Assembly: GCA_010093515.1 (NCBI GenBank)
Contig: MU001678.1
Span: forward strand, 739,853 to 803,852
Reading direction: 5' to 3'
Length of the DNA: 64,000 bases
Source: Lineolata rhizophorae
Taxonomy: Eukaryota > Ascomycota > Dothideomycetes > Lineolatales > Lineolataceae
The notes beneath the pieces were generated by a model that saw nothing but the letters and a program-made list of their open reading frames with translations, made no database searches and was not told the DNA's origin. This document shows, piece by piece, positions 10,728 to 21,600 of the stretch (its first letter is position 1; every line of letters starts with the position of its first letter). The position numbers and the translations under genes are program-made.

Positions 10728-11141
10728 GGGCTTTCCACCAGAGCCCGCGAGGTCATCTTCTTCGACGTAATCGTGGGCTTTCCGCCAGAGCCCGTGCGAC
10801 CAACCTTGTCTACGTGGCCTTGGGCTTTCCGCCAGAGCCCTTTGCGTCGTCCGACGTTGCTTTATCCTTCAGAGGACACGGTCCTCTCGCTATATATGAG
10901 CTTTCCGCCGGAGCTCAAGCTCGTTCCATCTCGTGTCATTGGTCTTGCACTTTCCGCCAGAGTACATATGCCAGCCTCTAATAGAGGACTTTTCACCAGA
11001 GCCCTCGTAATTAGTAGCCAGCCTTCCGACCTACGAGTTTTCCTCCAAGATCGAGGATATCCGTCAAATCATGGACCTTCCGCTTTGCGCTAGAGCGTAA
11101 AGTGCCTTTTGTCTCGCTATCGGAAGCTTTCTGCCAGAGCT
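10728..11141. repeat. array of about eight short hairpin repeats with covarying arms
   Basis: Core GGGCTTTCCGCCAGAGCCC occurs at 10728-10746 (one change), 10775-10793 and 10822-10840, exactly 47 bp apart. Variants follow at 10898-10916 (GAGCT...AGCTC), 10947-10965 (GCACT...AGTAC), 10986-11004, 11081-11097 (CGCT...AGCG) and 11125-11141 (AGCT...AGCT). In several variants the two arms change together so that pairing is kept, while the middle TTTCCGCCAGA stays nearly constant. The 47-bp period is not a multiple of three, so a repeated protein is unlikely. Confidence 0.7.
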
Positions 11142-11422
11142 CTCCTCTTCAGCATCATTATCCGAATAGTTCTGAGGACTGACGAGTCTGAATGCTCGGG
11201 ACGTTCCTCGCGAAGAAAATTGGCTTGCTGAGGATCGGGGGTCGAGACTGGGGAGCAAAGAACAAGACGCTAGAAGTTACGAGCACCGAGCGAGCAGTGA
11301 GGAGCGGAGAGGATTGGCCAATGAGACGTGAGAACTGAGGTGCTCTGGAGGGGATTGAGGAGAAGTGCGAGGGCGACGAAAGAACCTGCAGCGGCGGCAG
11401 CCGAGCAGCTCCTTTTATATGC

Positions 11423-11441
11423 GGACTTTCCACTAGAACCC
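11423..11441. repeat. degenerate outlying copy of the hairpin repeat
   Basis: GGACTTTCCACTAGAACCC; similar core, arms no longer complementary. Confidence 0.4.
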
Positions 11442-14400
11442 ATGCTCTTCCTCGATATCATCAGGCCTCCTTCAAAGCCTATATAGCCTGGTTCTAGAGA
11501 CCTGAGACGTGGAAATCTGATCTCCGCACTGATTGTCCGAAAGCCCCCTTCCGTGGCCCGGGATAGGAAGATTAGTCCACGGTGTTTCATCACAACCTTC
11601 AAGGCAGCAATGTTTCCCGTCCTACTAAGCATAGAAATTTGATATCCTCTTTCGGTTTGTGGGCCATATTGGCCTAGCCATGGCAATATATCTGCATGAC
11701 GATGATCCACGACATTCATCGCCGGCAGCCAGAACTGAAGCGCATACTGATAAATTCGGGTCTTCAAGTCCGGCATCATGTCGAGATAAGTCTATATTCG
11801 ATTATAGACTTTATATACGTCTCGGCTTCGGCGTCCGCATGGGATCACGAATTGCCTCCTCAATCCCATATTTGGGAAAAGTTGATTCTTGCGAGCCGTT
11901 TCGTTGCCGGCTTTGGTCAGAAGACCTGGTCGAAATTTCCACCTTTTTTTTCTCTGAGAAAGCCATTTCCTGCTATATTTATGGCGTAAAAGGTTTCTTC
12001 CTGAGACGTATTTGCTATCCAATTATTATATAGCTCGGCAAGAAGAGAATAGACAGGTGCCCGGAACGGAAGATCACTACTACTAGTATATTGTTGCGCT
12101 CATAGAGCACATTCCATAATCTCTGCAAAACCATAGAATGAATTGAACCAGTTGCAGATTCAGTGGACCAGTCCACCAACATATCGGCCGTCAACGACGT
12201 TCATCATCTTTGGGGCGGGTTAAACGCCATGACGGAAGGACCGACGTTACATTTCATTTGATGCTCCAGGAACCATGGAATGCGCTCCCCTTTTCTAGTC
12301 CTTTAATAGGACCTTTTCGGAGGACCCAGCAGAAGCCCGCCATGGAGTGTCTATTATTTCAGGCAACATTCATTGCCTTCAGGACCAAGATCCCAGCTGC
12401 TAGACTTGCTGCTAACCTTCTGAGCAACGTCTAGGTGTTCCGCCTATTGCTCTAGTTATTCACCCTCAGAATCATTGGAAGCCCTTGCTGATGGGCTTTG
12501 TGGCTTTCCTGTTGAGTCCTTTCAGGCCATGCAGCTGGCAGACTTTATCCTCCGTCCTTACAATTGGACATCTGGAAAAAATCCCGTCTATGTCCTACTC
12601 GATCATTGTGCGCATACCTTTCGAATAGAGTTCAACCGGAGTTGACATGAGCATCGGGTTTGGGTATCTTTTGTCCTAGCAAAGGAACTTGTATCGGACG
12701 CTCACTGGCGCCTATTTTTCAGGCAACCCTTTTTCGTGATAGGTTGAAGTGCCATACCGGAACAAAACTGGGTCGTTGTGGCAGATGCGATGCTGCAGGG
12801 TCCAGATCTTGCTATGTACGAAGCCCTCTCCAGTATCCCAGGATGCAGCCGATCAAACGCCCAAAAATATTGGTGGCCCCCATACTCGAGGTCTTTCTCT
12901 CCCGCAAGCGTGGATTGGTTAAAAAGTCGTTCAATACGACAGGCAGATGTTACGGTCGAGGTCCTCCGATAGAGTATGGATTAGTCTAGAAGTCGTTTTG
13001 ACATGACAAGACGTAGATCTCTTGAAAGACTGTGGCTTTTTCAGCATGCCAACATGCCATTTTTCATTCCGCGTCCATTAATAAACCTCTCCAATAGCCA
13101 TTCTAGTTGATGGCTTTCACCGGGTCTTCCCCTGGGAAGTTGAATTGAAAGGCCGAGTGCATCTGCGGCCACTGATTTGGACATGACACGACTGACCACA
13201 AATTTTTCAGAAGCTAAACATTGGCGCAAGACGGAAGGGACATGTTTGATCCTTTTGTGCCATTGTACTATGCCATAGTGACATTTCGGCAAGTCCATCC
13301 AAGTTGGATGTTTTGTTTAAGCCGTTTTGGGCTGAACGACTGCTATTCATTGAGTCCTTCTGGTGGACGACATATCAGATGACAATTGCCTCACCTGTCA
13401 TGTTAAGAGGACCTATGATTGCTGCCGGTGCCAACGAGTTGAAAAGGAAGTTTTTGACATTAATATTCCAAGTCCTGAACCGACGTTATGTTTTATAGCC
13501 AACGCTTTTGGCTGCTCAAGAAGGCGGGGTTGCGATGTGGATTTCGAGAGTAGGGTTTCATATGCCAAATAGGCATTTGATAGCAGGGAAAACTCTCCGC
13601 TTGTTATGGTGCTATGCGCACTTTGTGAGTAGACGTCTATACGCGGATATCTGCCGAAAGGTGGATTTCCTTGAGTTGAACTCGAAGTCGAATTTAACGC
13701 GTCATATATAGCCACTGAAGTATGCTTCGCTGTGGAATCTGGTACCATGGCAATGTGCTAGTTTGAATTGTTTTTGCCAGCTGGCATAAAGCATCATCAC
13801 TGGCACCGTCCATTGTAGGCCAGACCTAATATTTAGCAGTTGGGCCCAGCCACCAGCCGCCACACATGGCATCCTAAAATTCATGGAAATTGGAGGAGGT
13901 GTTTTTGTGAGTCGAAATGGATAGTCGACAAAAGAAAGATTGTTCCGAGCATAAATGCTCATGGATGTCTGAATGAGAGAGGGCATCCATCTTGGTGCGA
14001 AGGATATTTAAGTAGTCATCATTGATGGCTTCCTCGTTGCAGGCGTTTGTTCCTAGGCTGAAAAGCCGACATGTATCGCCGGCTGTGTGTAATGTGGCGC
14101 CAATATAGGCCCGCCAAGAAGGTGAAAAGTAGCCGGATTGTACGCGAAGTGTGCATAGAATTAATGTTCTGAGGGTTGCACGGTGTTAGGTTGGACTGCG
14201 AGCGGCTGAAAAGCTGCATTCGACACAAAGGCCAGTACAATGGACAATTGAGGGGCATCCGACCGCGAAGGCCGGCAACTATGTTGTTGCAATGTCGAAA
14301 CATGTCTCGACGAGGTACGTTTGTCCACTCGGGGACGCCTTCAAGCAACCAGCACCAAGCCCAACATCCAAATTCTTGTTCGTGGTATTGAGGATTGGTC

Positions 14401-15207
14401 GGGGAGGGGGTTCCTGGAAAGGAGGTAGGGTTGTTGGATGGGAGTGTATCTCCATATCTTGTCTGGGGCTGGACTCCTCTAAGGCTCTTTCTCTTTCTCC
14501 AGTCGGTGGCTTTGATGATAATATAGGTGTTGTGTGCTCGCCTTGTATCGACGAAGCCTGGAGACGTGTAGTCATCCAATGGTAGCGAGGCTGAGAGCTA
14601 GCAGGTAATAAAGGTCTCGTACGAGGACGTCCTCGTATAGGATTGAGGAGTATCATGTTGGGCCTTGGTGCATTTCGCTAAGTCGATCTAATTGTCGACT
14701 GGAATTCCCTCCAAAGGCTGGAAGGCTGAACGCTATGATTAGGTGGAGCCCGGCGAATGTCCAGTACAGAACCACTAGAAGAAGCCGACCACGTAACGGT
14801 TAGTCATTGTGGAAAGTCGACCATGTTGTCGACTTCGTGTTTCTCGGCATATAGGAACTTGCCCCCGGGCCCAGGCCCAGGATTACCCTCTGCAAGTGTG
14901 CCACCGTCATAATCTTTTGAGTTTGTCGTTCTATCCGGCGGCGTTTGTCCCCAGCATTGAAAGTAATAATGTGGGGCTCAACGTCATGACAATCCGGAAG
15001 CAAGCGAGCTATGTGATGGTCGCCGATTCTCAGCCCACAAGAGTGGGCTACTTGGAATTGTCCGCATCTTGGACTCTGTTTCATCGGGAACGACAGCCCG
15101 CGGGTCAAAGGTTCCAAGGGCTTGCTCAAGCCATCGAAATTCGTCCGACGATTATAGGCCTTTAGTTCATTGGGGGATGTTCCAACTCCATCGTTAAAAT
15201 CCGAGCA
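11442..15207. other. no gene recognised
   Basis: Many short open frames on both strands, none with known motifs. Scattered CTTTC.C..G.GTCC words around 12.3-13.2 kb may be further decayed relatives of the hairpin repeats. An 18-bp perfect palindrome is at 14620-14637. Confidence 0.4.
14620..14637. repeat. 18-bp perfect palindrome
   Basis: TACGAGGACGTCCTCGTA reads identically on both strands. It could be a dimeric DNA-binding site or a chance fold in repeat-derived DNA. Confidence 0.5.
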
Positions 15208-15953
15208 CTTCAAAGATACTCGGCGACATACCCGCACAGCAGCTGCAGCTTGGGCGACCCACTCGCGATGTATTTGGTCACTGCGGTACAGCTGTCGTAT
15301 ACGGGTATGGTAGGGTTCGGGGCGGTTTTGCGGAAGAAGGCCCTGAAACCGTAGTCGGTCCTCTCGACCATCTTGTCTACGTCCTTCGACAGGAAGCGGG
15401 TATATTGCAACACCTTCGAAAAGTGCGTGCTGTACGTGATGTGGCTCAGGTAGCGGTGCACCGCCATGCTCCTCGTGGCCTCGTCGTCATCCGTCAACCC
15501 ACGGCCGCCGCCGAGAGATCCTACCTCCCGGTTGTAGTCCGTCGCGAACAATGCCTCCTATTGAGTGTTGAGCCCAACCTCTACGATGGTGAAATCGTAG
15601 GGAGGGATGTCGCCACTGACGACATATGGCTTTCCTTTGACCACCATGGGGTAGCCCTTGTAGCGGAGCAGCTGAAGAATGCCGGAGATCGTAGGTACGA
15701 TTTGGCGGGTGATGCTGGCACTACCCGCCCCTGTGCCGAGGTGTATACGATAGCGACACGACTCGAGCAGGGTGAGGAGTTCTTCCCACGGGGTGTTAGG
15801 ACCCGGGAAACCCTTCGCGCGCATGCTGTCTAAGGCGCACTCGTAGCCCGCCGCTGATCGCGCGAAGTACGCCGAGATTCCTGCTTCCGGAAAGGATGTT
15901 TGTGATGCCGCCCATGGCTCCCATGATGTTTTCGGAGCATTTTGTGAGTCCAT
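15208..15953 (-). pseudogene. SNF2-type helicase fragment, copy 2, little mutated
   Basis: The minus-strand frame from 15953 reads to a stop at about 15558 (YFARSAAGYECALDSM, GPNTPWEELLTLLE, ending EVGLNTQ). It resumes directly in the same register with EALFATDYNREVGSLGGG, STHFSKVLQYTRFL and VERTDYGFRAFFRK, down to about 15208, where homology to copy 1 stops just before its helicase-C motif IV. So the fragment lacks the helicase-C end, and a single stop (TAG where copy 1 has a different codon) interrupts it. The family assignment rests on copy 1, which retains the diagnostic helicase-C motifs. Confidence 0.65.
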
Positions 15954-16229
15954 ACATTTCGTGGACTAAGACATCATAACGATGAGTTGGCTGTCGCTAC
16001 AATCAAAGGGCATATGGAAGCTGCCAAGAGGCGACAGTCATCGTTTGTGTAGGTGTGGTTCATCGAGTTTGTGGTGGTGGATGAAAAAAAAAGTATAAGA
16101 GTAGGTGGAGTTGAAGAGTCTGGCGCCATGGATGATGGTTTATCAACGGCCGCTCAGGCCCAGCTTGAAGTAGCCGAAGTACTGCTGGATCTTGGCTGAG
16201 ACTAGTCAAAAGCGGGAAGATTGCGTGAT

Positions 16230-16730
16230 AGCTAACACAGAGTCTAGTATGAAGCGGTAGAAGTGCCACTGCGCCATTGTAGTAAGCGGTGTGCTCAAGC
16301 AAGCAGAGCAAAACGCGAAGTGCCAAAGTAAGGCAGACTCACCAAACTCGAAGTAAGAATAGTGCTCCTTGGCCTTGGTCGATGCGGATCTGAAGTGAGA
16401 AGAGTGCGTGATAGTCAGCATAAAGTCCGACATGAATTAGAAGTGCTACTGCATCATTGTAATAAGCGATGCCGTTGAACAGGCATAGCAAAATGCTGAA
16501 GTGCAAAATCAGGCAGACTTACCAAACTCGAAGTAAGAACGGTGCAGCTGAGCTATTGCTGAGCAGGACATGGAGTAAGGAGTTGGTATGATAACCGCCG
16601 TGAAGTTCATCGTGAAGCGGAATAAGTGCTACTGCGCCATTTTAGTAAGCGGTGTGGTCAAGGTGGTAGAGCAAAATACGAAGTGCCACATTAAGGAAGG
16701 CTTACCAGACTCGATGCAAAGAAGTGCGGC
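16230..16730. repeat. tandem array, unit about 180 bp, three clear copies
   Basis: AAGTGCCACTGCGCCATT at 16261, AAGTGCTACTGCATCATT at 16441 and AAGTGCTACTGCGCCATT at 16625 recur at 180 and 184 bp. Each is followed by GTAATAAGCG-like sequence, GCAAAA, AGTGC and, 60-80 bp later, GGCAGACTCACC or a variant. Weaker relatives occur near 16.1, 16.9 and 17.0 kb (TGCCACTGCGCCATGG at 17010). No start-to-stop gene is evident. Confidence 0.65.
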
Positions 16731-18532
16731 TGAGACATGAATGAGTAGCATATGAAATAGGTAGAGTACCGCCTCTTTAGTGCGGAGTCCACACCACATT
16801 GTCAGGGTGAAACAGTTGTATGGTGGCAATCAATGGCTTCCAGAAGGTGTAGGTGTTTTTGTGAATGAAGGAGTTGAAGAGCGACACATATCGTTGGCTG
16901 CTCGACCCAACTTGAAGCGGAAGAAGTGTTGCTAGACTGTAGCTGAAGTGGACAAAAGGCGAGTAGAGTGCACTTGGATCAACGTCGAGCGAATCTTGAA
17001 GTGGCTAGAATGCCACTGCGCCATGGAAGTAAATGGCAGTAACAGACTATCATGCGAGTTGAGGAGGAATATTTTTATACCCATGCCGGAATGGCCAAGC
17101 ATGCAGTGGAGCACATGAAGCCGAAAAGACGGTAGTATGTTTTATTAACGGCTGCTTAGACTCGCTTCAAATATTGGCGTGGTGCTTCATTCGATAGAAG
17201 CGGATTCGAGGTGGAAGAAGTACTGCATTGTCATGCTAGGCTCCGCTTTTCGTAGTTGAAGTGCTACTGCGACACTATTGTAGGCGACGGCATCAGATAG
17301 AGAAAGGAAATTATTGACCGCCCGTGACACCCGCTAGGCCTTCAGCATGAAGGTATGACGTTGGAAGTCGGAACGAGTACGGCAATGTCGACTGATAAAT
17401 ACTCGGCCTACCATGAAATGGGTGGTGTGCGGATTGATGGTATTGAAGCCGAGTCGAAAGGAAAGTGCCGCCCTCTCATGATGGACTCCGGTAAGTGGCT
17501 TAACGGACACCTCATGCTCTTGTTGATCCGCAGCCGCGGCATAACAGGACTTGTACGACGGTTTGAAAAACCATCAATATCCATGACTGCCTAGACAAGA
17601 ATGCTGACGAATAAGCTGAAGCAGCACTTTTCCCCATTTGAGTTGATCAACATGCTGTAAAGGCATAGCATGTTGTGGAAAGTCGCAATGAGGCGACATG
17701 AGGTATAGGAAGCAGTGTTCTGGTCGGCGTCAAATGGCCATGACTGTCAAGCCCGGCGAGAAATGGTCGGAGTGTCATTGCATCAAGTAAGAACCACTAG
17801 AGTCCAACTATGCAGTTTTGTCCAAGGTATGTAGCCCTATGACTCCATCATGAAATAGTTGGGGTACGACTGCATCAAAGTGCCATCAAGACGACTCAGG
17901 AATCTCATGAATCATAGGCATGTAGTTATGCCGCGGATGCTTGATCCGGTATGAAGTGGCCGAAATGGGACTGCATCGTTCAGCTATCAATAGGATTCAG
18001 GCACCTGTAGAGCAGAGGCATGTAAGAGTGAAGTTGTCCAAGGATGTGTAGTCCGGTACACACAAACCAGAGGTATGATGATTGTTGATTTTACCCGAGG
18101 ATGCCTAGACCAGTATAAAGTGGCCGAAGTCCGATTGCATGATCCAGGTATTAATAGTATCCGAGCGCACAAGGACCGGGACATGAAATTGTCCAGTCGA
18201 TGCCCGGTCCACATGTCGTGAACGAACGCTAACTGTTTATGGCACAGTGGAGAAAGTGCTTAGAGCAAATAAAGGTTTTGGAGAAAGCCATTTTAATCCA
18301 TGGCTGTTGAGTCGAATAAGGGACAGAAAGGCCACAATGGGACTAGATAGAGAGCTAACAAGGACATCTAGAATTGAAAAAAGAGAGCAATGCACTATGA
18401 AGATGAGCAAGGGTGCTTCCAGATTGATATCGTCCAGAATGAGGGACATTTTCCACCACGTTGCTTGGCAATGGTATCGAGGTCGTCGGCGCGCAGCTGT
18501 GGAGAGGCCATGGTAGTCTTCAAGTGTCATGA
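16731..18532. other. decayed repeat terrain, no gene recognised
   Basis: A loose duplication is visible between about 17937-18055 and 18100-18210 (GGATGC.T.GA.C.GTAT.AAGTGGCCGAA in both). Recurrent ATCCATGG words with GTTGAAGAG-type flanks suggest old amplification. No protein motif seen. Confidence 0.35.
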
Positions 18533-18640
18533 GTATATCTTTTTACCACCAGGCAATAAGTGTCCTAGGTATATCTTTGTATCTCCAGGCAATAAGCTTC
18601 TTAAGCATGTCTTTGTATCGCCAGATCGCCTGGCATTTCA
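18533..18640 (+). repeat. 36-bp tandem repeat, three copies
   Basis: Copies start at 18533, 18569 and 18605 with the core GTATATCTTTGTATCTCCAG, followed by GCAATAAG in the first two. The 36-bp period equals 12 codons, and a 118-codon open frame (18390-18746) passes through it, encoding repeats like YIFVSPGNK. Whether that frame is ever translated is unknown. Confidence 0.6.
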
Positions 18641-21600
18641 AATCCAGTTGTTTGTCTTTGGAGGCATCACCATGCTTGGTGTACCTATCAAGGTAAATCG
18701 CGTCCTCAAGTTTGAGGTGATTTTCGACCTTGGAAGTATGGCGTAGAGGTTATAATTTAGAAACAAAGGTTCAGTTGTGTCAAAGATGTATGAGGTTGTT
18801 GAAGAGCCTTGATGCATCCATGGCCACACCACCAAGCATAAGTTGTATTGAACAAGTGAAGCAAGGCGACATGGTGATGGAAAAAGTAGAAGTGCAAAGA
18901 ATAGTTTGAAGTTTTTGTGAAGCCATACGTATCCATGGCAGCATAGTCCAATGTGAGTTTATAAAGTATGTAGAAAGTCGTAAAGTAAGACGACGTCATG
19001 ATAGACAAGGAAGAAACACAAGGGGATAGTATCCCAAGCCAACCAAGGTTAGTCAAGGTTACTAACACCCCTGGCATTCCCCGTCCAAGTTGGAAGGCTG
19101 AATGGACTGGTGGGTTGCTGGTCCAAGAAACAGGCCCTTTGAGCGGCTTTGCCCCCAGCTTTATACCTTTGTCGATGGAGTTTCCAAGGGCCCAGCCTGA
19201 GCATCGCAGCTAGGCAGGCAGTCCTAGATTGCCTCCAGTAACCCCACGAAAGCACTTGCGTCTGGCCTAATGCACGTATCGACTCACGCAAAAGGAGGCT
19301 GATGATCCTCAGTATGACTGCGCCGCGGTCAACCCGAAGGCAACTAATGCCCCCACGCCAACAGACCCCGTGAAGCCCCAGGCGAGACCGCGTCCAACAT
19401 GCGGGGAATACACCCTATGGCCCCATACCACGCCACTAGTATCTGATGGACCCCTAGACCTAGTTGCCTTACGCTCAACCCGCGCCAAAGGTCCATCTCC
19501 ACCACGCCACCAACACGGCTTAGCCTAGGGCGTAACTCTGCGATGTGTGTGCAACAACCCCCTTCCCATCCCTCCACTACGCCAGTAAACGCATCTAGGC
19601 CCTAGGCAGGCCACTGTGATGCTTAACTCCAGTCCAGCCTTCGACTTCACGCCAACGCCACGGCATAGAAGCCCCTGCGCAAGCATGTGGAAGGCAACCC
19701 GAGCCCAGAATGTACGATCCACCACACCACCGAAGGCGCTGATCCCCTAAGTGTGACTGGAAAGTGCGGGGAGTGCTTTGGCGAAAACGGAATCCCCACC
19801 TGTTGCCTCACTGAGCAGGCGGCTGGTGGCCTTTCCGGAACCCAGACATGAGGGGAAAAGCGCAGCGGGGGGACTTCGCACATGCTTCCAACAGGGTGCG
19901 GGGAAGGCAACGGCAGACAGCGTGGAGACAAGGCGTTGGATACCTTGTACATAGGAGACGTGGAGGCATAACGGTGGGGGCGTCGCCGACACTCGTTGAA
20001 GAGGGGTAGCACCCCCACTGCAAAGTGCCTTCGGAGTCATCGTCACATGCTAGCGCCGATTCCCTCAGCGATATCGGTCTCACATAGCCCTTTTCTATGT
20101 GGCTGCGTAGTAGGCCGTGTCATCGGCGTCGTGGGCTGCGCTATCGGCGCCATCCTGCTCTCTTGTTGCACGCTCCCTTTTCTTCAACCTTATCCTTGTG
20201 TCTACGCGGTGGCCCAGATGCCATTGTTTCCATTTTGCATAAGTATCTCCTTTTGGCGCCGCGAACGTGCGCGAGAGCGACTGCGTAGTGGGCGTTCTGG
20301 ACTGCGGCTTCGCGGGCGTGGCTACGCTCGGTGGGCGCAGTGGTTACAGAGTATCTGCAGCATAGCGCCATCGACGAGGCCGTGAGACCAAGAGATTGAG
20401 GTGGAAATCGCAACCGCTGAAAGGATATAGCATGGGTTCGTGGCATAAAGCGTGGCGTAGGGCTACGATCGCGGATTGCTTGGCTGCGCGGAAACCGTGT
20501 GGCCATAGGTAGCTAGAGCCGACCGACTGAGGGAAAAAGGATAGAGCTGTTCTCAATGCCTAGTCCAGGATGGTGAAACCCCACTGCGTACAATGGCGCG
20601 TATTGCAAAGAAAGCGCTTAATACGGTCAGGATCACTACGCCGCCATAGACGTGGCGGTGACGTTTGTATGGCAGCGACAACGCTCGCGAAACAGCGAGA
20701 ACAGGCAACAGGCATCATGTTGGCGCCAACATCACGCAAAGGCACTCCTAGGCTATATTAAACACCATCGTTAGCACAGGAAGAATCGTATTGTGGTTGT
20801 ATGAGTAGAATATGTCTTGTCGACGAGAAACCCTTGAGTTGCCGCAAGCGACTTATGCTGTCTCTCAACTTCCCACCGAACCGCAAAATTATATGCCCTC
20901 AAATCACGACCTGTCCCCCCAAAATGTGTATGTTTCCGTCGTTGCTGATGGGATACGCTTCGCGGTCGCGTATGGTGGCGTTGGAATATCTCCCGGAGCT
21001 GGCGTGGGGAGGTGTGTGCCTGGCGGCAGCTCGGCTCGGTCCGCATGCAGCCACCCGGTGGCGATTGCGGGACCGGCGGGTCCTGAGGCGGCCAGCCGGG
21101 GACCTTGACAATTGTTTAGCGTGTGTCACAGAAACGAGGAAAGCAGGGCAAGTTTCCGCGAGCCTGGTGTTAGGCGTTAGGTTGCGGCTCAGCCAACATG
21201 CCAGCCACGCAGGCGAGATCTGGTCGCCTAGAAGGAAATCGGCAGACAGACTGCCAATGCAGTCAAACACAGTCCTGGCGCCTTTTTGGTGTGAGTCATA
21301 GAAGAGGCAACTTGTTGAGCCGTTACTGAGGGTCTGGTTATAAGGCGTTGAGGTGGGGTGCAGTGGGCTGAGCGCTTGCATGATCGGGCTCCCCGAACGC
21401 AAACGCCTGGCTCAGCCCACCGCTGCAGCCCAGGAAGTTGTCTCCCCACTGTGAGAATGCAGGGAAAGCCTATTAATCTGGTGGGCGGAATCGAGAAGGT
21501 AATTGTTGATTGTGGAGAGAAGGCACAAGTCTGATGAGTCTGGCCGGATGGGTGAGCCTTGACCCTCGATCGCGATCGCCTGGCTCCAGTCACACATGCG

